Notes: a model not told the origin generated them from the sequence alone. A DNA stretch of 64,000 nucleotides from Rhineura floridana (GCF_030035675.1 NC_084480.1:286340394-286404393); one strand, 5' to 3'; positions 12,300-25,479 are shown, numbered from the stretch's first letter. Program-made: numbers and translations.

Positions 12300-12600
12300 A
12301 CCTATCCTCCAATAAATGAAGCCTAATAGATCTAGTTCTTCCCTCTAAGGCAGCAGAGAACAAGTCTTTGTCCTCTTCTAGGTGACAGTCCTTCCAGGAT
12401 TTGAAGAGGGACTCTTCAAATTTCCTCTCAGTCTTTTCCAGGCTAAACCTACCCAGGTTCTCAAGCTTTCCACATAATTTGTTTTCCATATTGACAGCCA
12501 TCTTCACTGCCCTCCTCTCAACCATGCCTATTAGTCTGTAACCTGCTTAATGGGCAGTGCCAAAAACTGAACATACTACTTCAGATAACTAGTGCAGAAT
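12300..12600 (-). mobile_element. Older CR1-related LINE fragment
   Basis: The minus-strand frame at 12256-12525 includes ENLGRFSLEKTERKF, matching the CR1 C-terminal motif LGLFSLEKRR of the long copy. On plus the sequence AACTGAACATACTACTTCAG corresponds to the CR1 region around the CVQFW motif. More diverged than the other CR1 copies, so a separate older family. Confidence 0.6.
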
Positions 12601-12729
12601 TATGTATAATGTATAAGGTGATGCAACTGCACTGCGAATTTCCCTACCCTGCTTCACTGGCTGTCATTCATGGGAGCAGGGAAAATTGCAGCATGGTGAT
12701 GTGAAACCATATGTTTTGTAGTACTAGAC

Positions 12730-12859
12730 CAGGGTGATGAACCTGTGGCTCTCCACATTATGCTGACTCCTATAAGTCCCAGCTAGCATAGCCAATGGTC
12801 AAGGACGATGGGAACTGTAGTCCAGCAATATCTTGAGGGCCACAGGTTCTCCACCCTTA
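12730..12859. mobile_element. hAT-type MITE (old copy)
   Basis: 130 bp with imperfect terminal inverted repeats (CAGGGTGATGAACCTGTGGC against the reverse of GCCACAGGTTCTCCACCCTTA). It is flanked by 8 bp target duplications TACTAGAC and TACTAGAT (7 of 8 match). The 8 bp duplication and CAG-type ends are hAT hallmarks. The internal TCCCAGCTAGCATAGCCAAT is shared with the family of the copy at 25893-26029. Confidence 0.75.
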
Positions 12860-14147
12860 TACTAGATATGCTGCTTTGGGTGGCAATCTATCACATGTAG
12901 TTCAAGCCACAATTCTGGAAGAGAAACCATTCTAAAATGTCCCCATTATATCCACCTTTCATTTTAAATCTGCTTCACCATTACAGCAATTCTGATATGT
13001 GAACAGGAACTCTGAGGCGCTTGCAAAAGAGATGGCAATCTACTACCAACACCAGTTAAATCTTTCCCCCTTTGAAACTTCCTGCCACAAAAAGGTTGAT
13101 ACTTAAAAGGTTTCAGCATCTAAAAAGAACATTCACTGATGCCAACAAAGCAGGTGGCCCTTATATTTGACATTCCTGAAACTACTAGTAACATTAGATC
13201 AAGTGTGGAAAGTAGCCCCAGGCATGCTGCACAGATTTTAAAATATACTAAGTAGCCTACTGCATTGGCTGATTGTCACCACCTTTCCAACCACAGCATG
13301 AACGTGTTGGTTTCTGACAAAGATCTGATACATATTCTCAAATACTTAGCCCTAAAGTACTTTTATTGCAGTCTTTCAACCTGAAATCCTTTCCTTTACA
13401 CTCTCACAAGACTTAGCACAACTCCTTGAGTAGCTAGTGTGTGGTTAGGGAGAGGAAGCTATGCTTGTTTGCATGGAATCTGCCATTTCCGCCCCTGCCA
13501 AAACACTTGTTTAAAAAGTCATGTAATATCTCTATTAGATTGTAAATGCAATTGACAAGGAAATGGCCTACTGGCAATGCATTACCTTTGTGGTAGTGCC
13601 AACCAGCCTATAGCAAAATAGCATAAGGAATAACTTCAGCATGCATTCCCAAGTAACGAAACAGTGTTTTACATAAATACCACAGAATCTAAGCAAGATC
13701 CAGAAAAAGCAATGAAAATTTGCCCAAGCTTTCATGCTTGCCTATATCAATTGAATGTCTTAACTAAAACAAAATAGAAAAGCATCTACATATGTCCAGG
13801 AATCTTGTGAAGTTGGATCGTATAACACTGGGAAAACTATCATAACTGAAATCTGTGTATTTCTTCTTAACCACTGTAACAACTCTCTAATAAAAATTAA
13901 GAAGAACTGTGGAGTATCAAATATACAAAAGAGTATTAACTGCTTACAAACCCTTAAAGACCAGAACACAAATTATTAAAAAGAACGTGTGTTCCATGTA
14001 AACCAGAATTGTTGTTTTAAAAATGACTTTGCCTTTTGCTATTACATTTGATTACAAGGATTTAAAAGATTCACAATCTGTCACGTTAAAAACACTGACC
14101 CCTTAAGTTTATAAGCAGGTATTATCATGCTTAGAAAATCTCTAATA
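12860..14147. other. Intronic sequence without recognised gene or repeat
   Basis: AT-rich, with no exon or coding signal on either strand. The 69-residue minus frame at 13760-13969 has no recognisable similarity. Confidence 0.5.
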
Positions 14148-14510
14148 ATGGAGTCCAGAGTCTGTGAGTTCAAATCCCCGCTTGTGTCTCCTGGGTGTCA
14201 AGGGCCAGCTGAAGATCACCCCCAAAGTGAGTGGCTCAGGGGCTACGTGCCCTGCCACCTGTGCAGCCGTGGGCAAGCTGCATAGTCCCAAAGAGCCCAG
14301 TTGCCCCCTCAGCTGGCAGTTGGGCAAGGAAGGGCTGGCTTGTGCAGCTGTGGCAAGTTGAGCAGGCCCTAGCCAGCTGGGGTGGACTAACTTCTGAGGG
14401 AGGCAATGGTAAACCCCCTCTGAATACCGCTTACCATGAAAACCCTATTCATAGGGTAGCCATAAGTCGGGATCGACTTGAAGGCAGTCCATTTCCATTT
14501 TACTTTTCAT
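14148..14510 (+). repeat. tRNA-headed SINE with unusual middle section
   Basis: The 5' part has a B-box-like GAGTTCAAATCCCCGC. The 3' half (AGGCAATGGTAAACCCCCTC, GAATACCGCTTACCATGAAA, GCCATAAGTCGGGATCGACT, TGAAGGCAGTCC) is the Sauria SINE tail also seen at 61448-61665. Between them lies about 200 bp of GC-rich sequence that replaces the usual middle of the SINE. Confidence 0.75.
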
Positions 14511-15149
14511 CAACCAAGTGCAGCTACAAGCAATTATTGTCAAAGTTATCCTAGATATAATGAGGAGGATATTATTAAATTTTAAAAAGGAGTTGTAATA
14601 GCTAATCATAACATCTACATGAATTAGGCCACATATTTCTTTAAGATTCAAAAATTCATAAAATATATAATTTTTCTTTTCACCCTAAACAAAATAGCTT
14701 GTTTATGTATTTTTTTAAAAAAACAGCTGCTTCTATAATATAATTCATACTTGGAAGACCCAAACTCAATTGACCTATTACAATACACACACCATTACCC
14801 TTTAACAGGACCCATGAGTGGTAGAATATCCTTCTACGGAGCTGGTCCCTCATCAAGCCAGCATGATTGAAGATGTTACCAAAAAGCCCAGAATACATAG
14901 ACTGACTACACATTTCCAGTGCCATCAAGAGTAGCAGCTGCATTACCTTATCTTTTCAAGTTTTCACATTCCATACACATATAAATCATAACAGAAAATA
15001 AAGGTTAACAATTAATTATATCATGCTTAATATATCCATAGTTCAAGCTTCATTTGTTTTCTATTGATCCAATGCAAAAAAATCTGTTGACTGTATCCTC
15101 CCCTCCCATAACTGTGCCTTGTGGTGTTACTTGTTATCAATATGTCCTA

Positions 15150-15580
15150 CATTTTCCTCTTCCAGAGGTTTATTGTTGGTACAGTATTTACTTATAAGAT
15201 TTCTTACTCGTCCTTCACCATAAGGTCCCAGGCCAGGTTGCAACAATATAATTGTGCAACTATAAAAACAAGTAAAATTGATCCAAAACAAAAACAGAAC
15301 AATAAAGATAAAAAACAAAAGAGATTAGTCCAACAAATTAAAGTAACTGATAACAGCCAGGGTAAAGGACTGCACCTTTAGCAAATGGCTGATGCTATAT
15401 AATCAAGATGACAGACGCACCTCTATGGACAGGAAGTTTCAAAAACTAGGGGCTGCCACAGAGAAAGCCCCCATTCCACGCACTTCTAAGATGTGCCTAT
15501 TCTCCATATTCTTGCAATCAAAACCCAAGCTATTATCAGGACAAAGGAGTCCTTCCCAACCCAGAAGCATTGTTACCTAA
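15150..15580 (-). mobile_element. LINE 3'-end remnant
   Basis: Begins with the reversed tail TTACTCGTCCTTCACCATAA and GGTCCCAGGCCAGGTTGCAA, then AAAACA-rich sequence and a stretch resembling the 3' region of L2-like squamate elements. No intact coding part. Clade assignment is tentative. Confidence 0.5.
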
Positions 15581-16205
15581 TCAAAATGTAAATTAATACT
15601 TGTTAGCTGTGCAATGGGTAATTCTGTACTGACCAACATAATATTTGTAAGCTTCTTTACAGAACAGTTTGTGTTTTGACTAATATTATTTGAACGCTAA
15701 TCAACATTTAACTATTTGTATGTAAAATGGATTGATCTTTCCTCCAAAAATAATCAAGAAGTATACCACAGGTAGTTTAAATGCTTTCTTTTTATTGTGT
15801 TTTAAAAGATGTGACCAACATAACTATATTGCAACCTCAAGAATTCATCTGCAACTTTGATAATTGTATTCTCTAAAAGTATGAATAATAAAAAGAATCC
15901 ATCTGCACCAATATACATAAAGAGCTAATGTTTCATGGACAAGTGTCAAACCTATAGTAACACTTATTGAAAACTGGGGGAAAGGGATTTTCTGGCAAAT
16001 GACCTGTGACCAACATAACACGTGACAATTCATTTACTGACGCCGCAAATAAATACCTCCAGAACAAGATCCTGTGCATATGACACTTTGCTATGCATTC
16101 AAAAGTTGCAGTTCAGGATCAAGTCCATCTTGGAAGTTGTAATGCCCATGGGTATTTGCACTTGTTGTGGCAACATCGTAATTATTTGTGTTTTTTTCAA
16201 GCCAA

Positions 16206-17395
16206 TTTATTTTATTTTATTTATTAAATTTATTAGTCGCCCATCTAGCTGGTTGTCCAGCCACTCTGGGCGACGTACAAAATAAAAACATACAAATATA
16301 TTAAAACATTACAAATCTCAACAACAATAATAAAACCTAGCCCACCCCAAAAGCCTGCCTAAAGACCCAGGTTTTCAAGGCCTGGCGGAAGCTCATCATA
16401 GAGGGGGCATGGAGGAGATCATTTGGGAGAGAATTCCACAAAGTGGGGGCCACAATTGAAAAAGCCCTCTCCCTAGTCCTCACCAGTCTAGCTGTTTTAA
16501 CTGGTGGGATAGAGAGAAGGCCTTTTGAGGCTGATCTTGTTGGGCGGCATCGCTGCTGATGCTGGAGGCGCTCCTTCAGATAGACTGGGCCAAAACCGTA
16601 TAGAGTTTTAAAGGTCAGAACCAACACCTTGAATTGGGCCCGGAAAACAACCGGTAACCAGTGCAACTCCTTTAGCACTGGAGTGATGTGATCTCGGTGG
16701 CGGCTGCCTTTAATCAGGCAAGCCGCCGCATTCTGTACCAGTCGCAGCTTCCGGACCGTTTTCAAGGGTAACCCCACGTAGAACACATTACAGTAGTCTA
16801 GGCGAGAGACCAGGGCATGTACCACCGATGGGAGCAGATGATTGGGAAGGTAGGGGCGCAGCCTCCGTATCAGATGGAGTTGATACAGCGCTGCCCGGCT
16901 CACAGCCGAGACCTGAGCCTCCATGGACAGCTGGGAGTCAAGAATGACCCCCAGGCTGTGGACCTGGCCTTTCAGGGGCAGTTGTACCCCACTGAGCACC
17001 AGGTCAACATCCCCCAACCTTCTCTTGTCTCCCACAAACAGTACCTCGGATTTGTCAGGGTTCAGCTTCAGCTTATTCCTTCCCATCCAGCCACTCACCG
17101 ACTCCAGGCACTTGGATAGGGTTTCTACAGCCAACCTCGGTGAAGATTTGAATGAGAGATAGAGCTGCGTGTCATCCACATACTGGTGACACTGCAGCCC
17201 AAATCCTCTGATGATAGCCCCCAGCGGCTTTATATAGATGTTGAACAGCATCGGGGAGAGGATGGAACCCTGTGGCACCCCACAAGTGAGAGGCCAAGGA
17301 TCTGAAACCTCATCCCCCAATGCCACTCTCTGGTACCTACCAGAGAGGAAGAAATGGAACCACTGAAATACAGTGCCCCCTATGCCTAACCTCCT
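16206..17395 (-). mobile_element. L2-clade LINE, 5'-truncated, reverse transcriptase largely open
   Basis: A frame of 329 residues (16337-17326, open further upstream to about 17390) contains CGVPQGSILSPMLFNIYIKP, the catalytic box QYVDDTQLYL, KLKLNPDKSEVLFVG, VHSLGVILDSQLSMEAQV, SRLDYCNVFYVGLP and HWLPVVFRAQFKVL. These are the palm and thumb motifs of L2-clade reverse transcriptases. The catalytic motif reads YVDD where FADD/YADD is usual. The endonuclease is absent. The 3' untranslated region ends in a TTTATT-type tail (on plus) at 16206. Well preserved, so fairly young. Confidence 0.9.
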
Positions 17396-18067
17396 ATCAT
17401 CATTTGCAGGTAAGACAACCCCCTTTTTTTAAGAAGAGGAATTCATATTCATTATCATCGTATCTCGCCAGATGGCCAACAAACATTCTTTTTAATTTCC
17501 CTGACTGAGACTCAACAATAACCAAGTTGCCAAACAACAGCAGCACTTCAGTGGCTGTTTCTGCATTTTCTTTCAGGATAATCACATTTCTCTTAGGGGC
17601 ATTATTCCCTATGTTTGTGGTGTTTATTTTAAATTATGTGAAGATTTCTTTTGTGTTCAAGACTGCCTTCAATCTTTTACAGGATTGTACTGTACCCTGA
17701 GGCAAGGCAAGACCCCTAATAATTAAATTTTCAGGGAAAGAATTATGACAGTTCTAAAAAAGGACTGAAACGACACATATGACAACTCATTCATGCTATG
17801 TAAGTTGTACATTGTGGTATTATGTTGGTTACAAGAACACTTGCATGTAAAACACATTTCAGTTAATATTTATCACATTTTCTTAATGCTGACAGTTCCT
17901 GAGGTGAATTTTGGTATCTCTAGATGAGCCCACCTATTCAGCGTCGTTAAGGAGAGCAAATCAAGATGGGCCTGGCTCCTTGATACATTTGAGGAAAAGC
18001 TACTAGAAGCTTCTACAAACTTCAAAAAATGGGATAGGGCTCTATTTCTCCTTTTCATCTTCTTCAG

Positions 18068-19052
18068 GTGAGGCTGTTGCTGTACTGAACCGCTGCCTGG
18101 CCGCGATAATGGACTGGATGAGAGCGAACAAACTAAAACTCAATCCTGACAAGACTGAGATGCTGTTAGTTGGAGGGCCCTCTGCTCAGATGGTTGATGT
18201 CAGACCTGCCCTAGATGGGGTTACACTCCCCCTAAAGGAACAGGTCCGTAGTTTGGGGATCTTATTAGATCCGCTTCTGTCACTTGAGGCTCAGGTAGCC
18301 TCGGTGGCACGAAATGCGTTTTACCAGCTTCGGCTGGTTGCCCAACTACGACCCTATCTGGACAGGGAGAACCTAGCCTCAGTTATTCATGCTCTGGTAA
18401 CCTCTAGATTGGATTACTGTAATGCTCTCTACGTAGGGTTACCTTTGAAAACGATTCGGAAACTTCAGCTAGTGCAGAATGCTGTGGCCAGAGTTCTTAC
18501 TGGGACGAAGAAATTCGACCACATAACACCTATTCTGGCCCAACTGCACAGGCTTCCAATATGTTTCCGGGCCAGATTCAAAGTGTTGGTCCTTACCTAT
18601 AAAGCCCTTAACGGCACTGGACCGCAATATCTGATGGAACGCCTCTCTCGCTATGTTCCTACCTGTTCACTCCGCTCGACATCTAAGGCCCTTCTCCGGG
18701 TCCCAACCCATACAGAGGCCCGGAGAACAATAACAAGATCTAGGGCCTTTTCGGTGGTGGCCCCCGAATTATGGAATGCCCTCCCAGATGAGATACGCCT
18801 GGTGCCTCCCCTGTCATCTTTCCGGCGCCAGGTAAAAACCCACTTCTTCACCCAGGCATTTTAATGTATTTTATGCTTTTAATCTTACTTATTTTATTTC
18901 TAGTTTTCTTTTACTTTGTTTATATAATGTTTTATATTGTTTGCGCAATACACACTTGCTGTATTTTAAATATTGTGGTTTTATCATGTTGTTCACCGCC
19001 CTGGGAGCTGCTAGCTATAGGGCGGTTTAGAAATGCAACTAAATAAATAAAT
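18068..19052 (+). mobile_element. L2-clade LINE, 5'-truncated, intact C-terminal frame
   Basis: The open frame runs from the insertion edge at 18068 to the stop at 18862-18864. It contains NKLKLNPDKTEMLLVGG, VRSLGILLDPLLSLEAQV, TSRLDYCNALYVGLPLKT, HITPILAQLHRLPICFRA and FSVVAPELWNALPDEIR. The 3' untranslated region includes TTCACCGCCCTGGGAGCTGC and ends in an AAATA repeat tail. The palm catalytic box is missing because of 5' truncation. It is a different subfamily from the copy at 16206-17395 and in opposite orientation. Confidence 0.92.
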
Positions 19053-19517
19053 AGTAGAGAAATATCAATTCTACACTTTTCTAAACCACATCCAGGTTGA
19101 AGTTACTGTTAACTAACCTAAAAACCTAATTACTAAATATATTAACATACAATTATATTATTTTTCTTCTAAAAGCAATAAAGTATGTCCAATGTCTACC
19201 ATTTCCTTGTCTGACTTGTCTTTTAGATGGTAAGTTTTTTGAAGGCAGGGACCTTTCTCTTTTTGCAAAATTAGGTAAGGTGCCCTAGCATTGATAGAAT
19301 GGTACAAATAATAGGCATAACAATTAATGGCATGATGGAAATAATTACTTTTGGAATATTAAATAGTGTGTAGCATAACTTATTTAGTGCTCTCTATCGC
19401 TTTATACTTTAGTAATAGCAGTTTAGCGTTAAATCTCAAATCTAAGTAGAAACTGGACATTCAATAATCTCAAGACAAAAGTAACTATTTGTTCCACTTT
19501 CCCAAAGTGCAACATTA

Positions 19518-19739
<222 letters not shown>

Positions 19740-20720
19740 TTACATTTTTAAGAAGCATAACATCTGTCAATATAGTCTGCTCTCTCTCTGCCATTTTTAG
19801 TATCACAGCTCAGTTAAATGGGATCTGTGTATTACTTAACACCAATGCTTTGAAAAAGCTCCACAATGCATTGTCTCTTAAAACACAAGCAGAATTACTA
19901 TGACAAACTATGTTTTATCAAACAGGTACAGAAGAATCTCCTACAATATTTGGGAGGCCAATCTGATACCTTCAATAAATAAAAAAACATTTCAAGCCTG
20001 AAAAGTGTGCACATGCACACAGACATTGCTTCATACATTATGCATTGGTGTATACAGATGTTGTGTTTGTGTGTAACTAAAAAACTGCAATGTATGAATA
20101 TAGCAAATGTGCTTCTGAGCGCACAAATCAATAGGCATATGCTCCAGGGTGTTGGGACTGGCCTCAGTTCTCTACCATACATACACACAGACACGCTTTA
20201 CTTATAATGTGTGAAGCATCCTAAACACCTGAGCCCACCTTCAGCTTCAACAGTCATCATCCAATGTCTTTTTCATTCAATATCTATTGACAACTGGGGT
20301 ATAAGCAGGCCATCCAGAAATTAGGCCTCTATCTCTAAGCGTAAACCATTAAACTATATTTTGCATGCTGAGGTCAATTTCTCAGTCAAGTTATGCATGC
20401 TGAAGTAGTTTTGTGAATGATTCAACATCTGTTCAGAGCATGACAAACTGTTTGGGTTCAACCCCTTAAGTCAAAAAGCTCTGCAGGACAGAGGTCCCTG
20501 TTTGGACAAGACCTATAAGGCACATACCACTCCTCTGAAGACAAGACAAGCTGATTTCAGTAAACAAAGACATTCAAGTGAACTACATTTCAATGGAAAA
20601 AAACTCCATCTCTTGTTACCACAGACTGTAGCAAGTGCTGTGGAAACTCCCTTACAGCATGTGCTGTAAAGCTTTTACTCATTTATAAAATATGACTCTA
20701 CCCATACACATTATACTTAC

Positions 20721-20885
20721 AGTTAACTGTCCAGCCACTCCAAAGTCAGCTAATTTGGCATGCCCTTCAGTGTTTAAGAGAATGTTTCCAGCCTTTATAT
20801 CTCTATGTATTTTTCTCATGAAATGCAAATATTCAAGCCCTTTAAGTGTAGATTTAAGAATGGTTGCAATTTCATCTTCTGTAAG
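20721..20885 (-). CDS. STK3: STK3 coding exon 5 (catalytic loop and DFG)
   Basis: 165 bp, exactly 55 codons (residues 117-171), phase 0 at both ends. It carries HRDIKAGN with catalytic aspartate D145 (human D146), and [11 protein letters not shown] with the magnesium-binding aspartate D163 of DFG. Acceptor CTTCATAG, donor GTAAGT. The start reads [12 protein letters not shown]: threonine 118 is what I recall for human MST1 (human MST2 has isoleucine), while the lysine in ILKS is the MST2 form. It is separated from exon 6 by the shortest intron seen, 987 bp. Confidence 0.98.
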
Positions 20886-21389
20886 CTATGAAGAAACATA
20901 AATAAAATTTTTTCTTCTGTGTGTATGCACACTGATTACACAATTATATAAACAATTTGAAAGAACTATAATGCAAAATTATGCAAACTGCCTTATAATT
21001 ATTATTTATATGGCATGCAAAGTTTATACGAACTGTTTCACAAATACAGAAAGCAAGACCCCCATCAAGGTCCCACTCCTACAATCCAGTCCACATGGCT
21101 TGACCTCCTTGAGCCTAAATAAGATCCTACAAAAGTCAACAAGCAAATCAAACAGGAACAAAGTTCCCACAAAAAAAAAAAAAAAGAACAGACTGCAGAC
21201 AGAGGACCTAAACAAACACGACATGAAAAGTGTAAGAGCTTATAGTGCACCCAAAGCCTGGATTATATATTACTTTGTCATAGATACAAACTGAAAAGAC
21301 GGGGAGAATTGTAACATAATCCTGTTTTGATAAACTGTTCTGACAGTGAACACTTTGGGTTGTGTATTTATAGAATGCAGTAATATATG

Positions 21390-21715
21390 AATTGCTGGGT
21401 TTGACCTTTAAGGCCCTTCACCGCTTGGGGCCAGAGTACCTGAAGAATCACCTGTCTCTGTATATACCTGCCTGGACTTTAGGAACGTCTTACGGTAACT
21501 GCATATCCACTTATGCCAGTCGGTGCTAAGCAATGACTTTTTTGTCCCCGCCCCCCAAAAAACCTTTTTAACCTGTTCCTCCTTTAAATTAGTTTTATAT
21601 AGCCCATGGATTTTATGCTGTTGTTATGTACTATATATAATTTATTTTTTATCTCTGTTGTAAATTGCCCTGTGAGTATGGTCACAGGACAAAGTATAAA
21701 TATCTTAGATTAGAT
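21390..21715 (+). mobile_element. L2-clade LINE fragment
   Basis: TTTAAGGCCCTTCACCGCTT gives FKALHRLGPEYL, the conserved L2 stretch (compare YKALNGTGPQYL in the copy at 18068). It is followed by a 3' end with TTGTAAATTGCCCTGTGAG and a TTAGAT tandem tail. Confidence 0.7.
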
Positions 21716-21848
21716 TAGATGGATAGATGGAAGATAGAAGCTAGATGGAAGATGGAGATGGCAGATAGAAGGCAGAGGATAGGTGGACAGAAGATCAGTG
21801 GACAGAGGATAGATGGACAGAGGATAGACGGACAGATAGACAGACATA
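21705..21848 (+). repeat. GATA/GACA-rich simple repeat
   Basis: Interrupted tetranucleotide-like runs (GATA, GATGGAA, GGACAGA) directly after the L2 tail; probably grew from the LINE's own tandem TTAGAT tail. Confidence 0.75.
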
Positions 21849-22615
21849 AATCCTTGGGTGCCATTAAAATACAAGCAATACTATTTTCAACAGATGAGAT
21901 GGTTGAACTACTGCTCTTTTGATTACAGGATTCATGGTATAACTATGGCAGCCCACATTCTCAGGATATCCTCCTTCAGCCTTAGGATGTTTCCACCAGA
22001 AGTGGGACCGAATATTATGTAAAATAAGCTAATGCCACATTGATGGGACTGTGAATAGTGCATAACCTCCAAACCACTGGGGGAAAGGTTGGTGTTCATA
22101 GCCACACTGAGATTCTGGTGGTTGCACTCAGGCAACAGCAGTCTGTGAGAACATATCCATAGACAGCTATACAGAATATGCCAGAAATGAAGAAATATGG
22201 TTAGAAATGTGAGAAGAAGCCAGGCACAGAGGCTCAGTCCCTCCTGTTCACATATTTGTGCAAGGCCAGTGCAACTCCAAAGCTCCCATTCTTTCTGATG
22301 GATACCACATATGGTTTGCACATGTGCTTCTAAATATGAAATCATAATCCAGACAATCCATTGTTTTCTACTCTATTTATTCCCACCACACCAAAATATG
22401 AAATTCTTGACTAACCTATAATTGTTAACACTGCGTTTGTTCCTACTAGGTATTTTTTATGCATTTCAAGTATTCAGTTTTAGCCTTCTTCAATCATCAA
22501 CGATAAGAGAGAGAAAAAGAGAACAAAACTTTTTTGTGTTTTACCATTCCAATCATTTTAAAGAAAATAAAAAGAAAAGATGAAAATATAGAATGAACAA
22601 TCATTCTGAACCAGT

Positions 22616-23172
22616 TATAGGCCTAGTTTACATGCAACGTTAAATCATGATTTAAAATAAACCAATGTTTAATGTGACATACCTTGTTATCACGGAAGAA
22701 TTCAAATTTGTTTTCCTCCAAGCAAACCATGAGTGGAAGCCAATAACAAACACTGGCTTTCGCTTGTGGTTTGTTTGGAGAAAAGGTTTGTTTACTGTTT
22801 CTTCTCCTACGTGGCACAGTCAGAAGCGGGGGAGGAACAGATTACTTATGCACATTAAACCATGGTTTATATTAAACTTTGGTTTAACACAGTAGCAGCC
22901 AGTGAAGCATCTTTGCTCACCTGGCTTCCCAATGCTACATAGCTTTGCCAGTTCCTGAGAAGGGGAGGGGCAAGGCAGCAGAGCAGGCATGGGCGCAGCA
23001 GCAAAGCCTATCCAATGATCCTGCTGCTGCACCTGGATCACGCCAAGCTCCCCACTGTCTTGCCTTTCTCCCTCTCAGTAACTGGCAGCACTGTGCAACA
23101 CAGGGAAGCCAGGTGGGCAACGCTGTCCTGCTAGCCACTATTGGTTTAACATTGTATATGAACTAAGACATA
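22616..23172. mobile_element. MITE-like element, same family as at 4164
   Basis: 557 bp. The left end TATAGGCCTAGTTTACATG and the reverse complement of the right end (TATGTCTTAGTTCATATAC) agree, and both continue into GTTAAA. The middle carries AAACCATGGTTT-type palindromes and a GC-rich core (22940-23110). No transposase frame is visible. Confidence 0.65.
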
Positions 23173-23689
23173 TCTTCTCAGTAAACCTACAGGCCAGAAG
23201 AGCATCCATCTCTATCAGTCTACTTGAATCCTTGCTGGCCACAGAGAAAGGGGAACTTGTCCCTCAGCTTCACCCCTCCACCACCACCCCACTTGATAGA
23301 AGGCTTCATTTTATTTTATTTTTCACACTGAACTGCTAATGAAGGCAAGCATAGAAACTCAATATACTAGCCTCTTAGCAGGCTACTAAGTTTTACAGGC
23401 TTATTTACAAGCTTAATTTATTAGCTGCACTCTGCTAATAAATGCACTGCATAATTGGAAGTGCTGGTGAAGTGATACTAGAACAGTGCAACAAAGATCC
23501 CAGAGGCTGACTTCCCAGCAAGCAACCTTGCTCCCTACAGTACCCTAAAAGGGGGAAGGGCGGAGAGATCAGGAATCCATCCCTCACATATGAAAGAGTT
23601 ATCACAACATGGCTGCACAGCAACATAATAAATACCTCTCAAGAGAGTAATTCTACAGTAGGCCTTTCATCCAACTGGCATTGTTATTT

Positions 23690-23757
23690 ATTTTATTTAT
23701 TTATTTCGTTCAATTTATATACCGCCCATAGCAAAATAGCTCTCAGGGCGGTGAACA
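23690..23757 (-). mobile_element. L2 3'-end fragment
   Basis: TTTATTTATTTATTTCG followed by ATACCGCCCATAGCAAAATA and CTCAGGGCGGTGAAC is the reverse of the 3' end of the L2 copy at 18068-19052. Confidence 0.75.
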
Positions 23758-23759
23758 AA

Positions 23760-25360
23760 CAATTTGAGGACAATTTGATGGCATTTAACCTAGTTTTTAA
23801 TATATAACATTCAACTAATTTTTGTCCCAAGATTCAAGTATTTTCCTATGATCAAGAAGTGACTTGCTAACATTTGGTAATTACAGACATTGATTGCTCT
23901 TAATAGAAGGCATCAAAATTTATTCCTAGTGTGTGTGTTTTTCACATTTAAAATCAAAGTTCTAAGGGCCAAATAGCTTATAAACTGTCAGAATCTATTC
24001 AGTGAAAGTTAATGATCTTTAAACTTTTAAACCATCAGCCAGGCAATAAATATTAATGTTAATAATGAACAACAGCTCATGCATACAACTGATACTAGTT
24101 AAGTACATTAAGGACCATAAGCAAATTATTTATCAGAGAGGAGGAAATCGTTTGAATTTGCACCCTCATCCCAGCTGCCAATTACTGTAGCTCCTCGCCA
24201 GCAGAGGGCTTGCTTTCTCTTGCCAGTCTGCTCCTTCCATTATCCTTCTGGGTCAGGATCATGGCCACTGCCTAAGAATCAGCCACTCATACTCAAGTTT
24301 CTATTTTATGAATCCCAATCTATGTTCCTACCAGCTTTGCTGCTTATCGGTTTGCTTCTCAGCCCAAGATTCTGGTTATTTACTTTAATGTCCTCTATGG
24401 CTTGAACACCACACATGAACTCCTCATGAACTCCTCATGAACTACCATGAACATTAGTTGATGGGGGCCTTTTTTGTATTCCAGCAATCAAGGGGCTCAT
24501 ACTTGTTCCTCTGACATTTTAGTGTATACTAGTAATATGATTTGCCTGTTGTTCTCTGAGAAAATACTGGGGGGGGGATCATATTTCCCTTTCTTAAATT
24601 CTTACATTTTTATTAGATATAGTCTGAAGAGATTACTAGATTCTGTCATGGCACATTTTTGTACCTTAAACAGCAGAAGGAGAATCTCTATCACTACATG
24701 ACAACTAACAGCAAAATTGTAAGCATGTCTAGACAGAAGAGTATCTTACTCAGAAGAAAGGGACTTGCATCCATGAAAATGAAAACAGAACTGCAGCATA
24801 TATATTTCTCTCTAATGTGCATATAGGCAAGTTAAAGACACAAGATAAATTTGCTTCAATAATTAAAGCTTGCCACGCTCACCACAGAGAGAGTGTCACT
24901 TCCTTCTAGTGAATAAAAAGCCTTCTTTGAAGATATAGGGGTGGGCAGGTATAGTCACAGCAGCTCATGGGAATCTCTGCCCTCTCCCCAGCTCCCAAGT
25001 TGGGAGGGAGGATGGAAGCGCACTCTGTCTCCCTTTTCCCGAGGGGAGAGAAGCAGAACTCCTGCAGCTGATGCTCAGCGAAGATGCTTAGACTCCCACT
25101 GCAGCCACAGCTCAGCAAGAGAACTCTGAGCCCCTCTGCCAAGCATTGGCTAAAACTAGAATATTTCACTCCTGCCTTTCCTTTGCTATTGGACAGAGGC
25201 CTTCTCTTCACCTAACCAACAGGGGAAGGAATCTGGTGGCTACCACTATGTTTGCCTTGGCTAGTAAACCAGCAAAAAAATGAAGACTGCCTTGAGTAAG
25301 CTTTAATCCTTCTTTATAATCTGTTTTTTGCTAAACACAAAACTTACTGGGTGCGATCCA
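23760..25360. other. Intronic sequence without recognised gene
   Basis: Apparently single-copy intron 4. A small 12 bp tandem (CTCCTCATGAA, three units) lies at 24413-24450. Both strands of 24.9-25.2 kb have overlapping frames of 60-100 residues with no recognisable domain. Confidence 0.5.
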
Positions 25361-25479
25361 AAGAGAAAGTCAAGCATGTCTAAGTCCGGTTGAAATCAAG
25401 ACACAATTCAGTGCCTCATCTTTTAATCTGGATGGGGCATGTTATCCATAAAGCTACCGGCAAATCTTATTTAAGAGCA

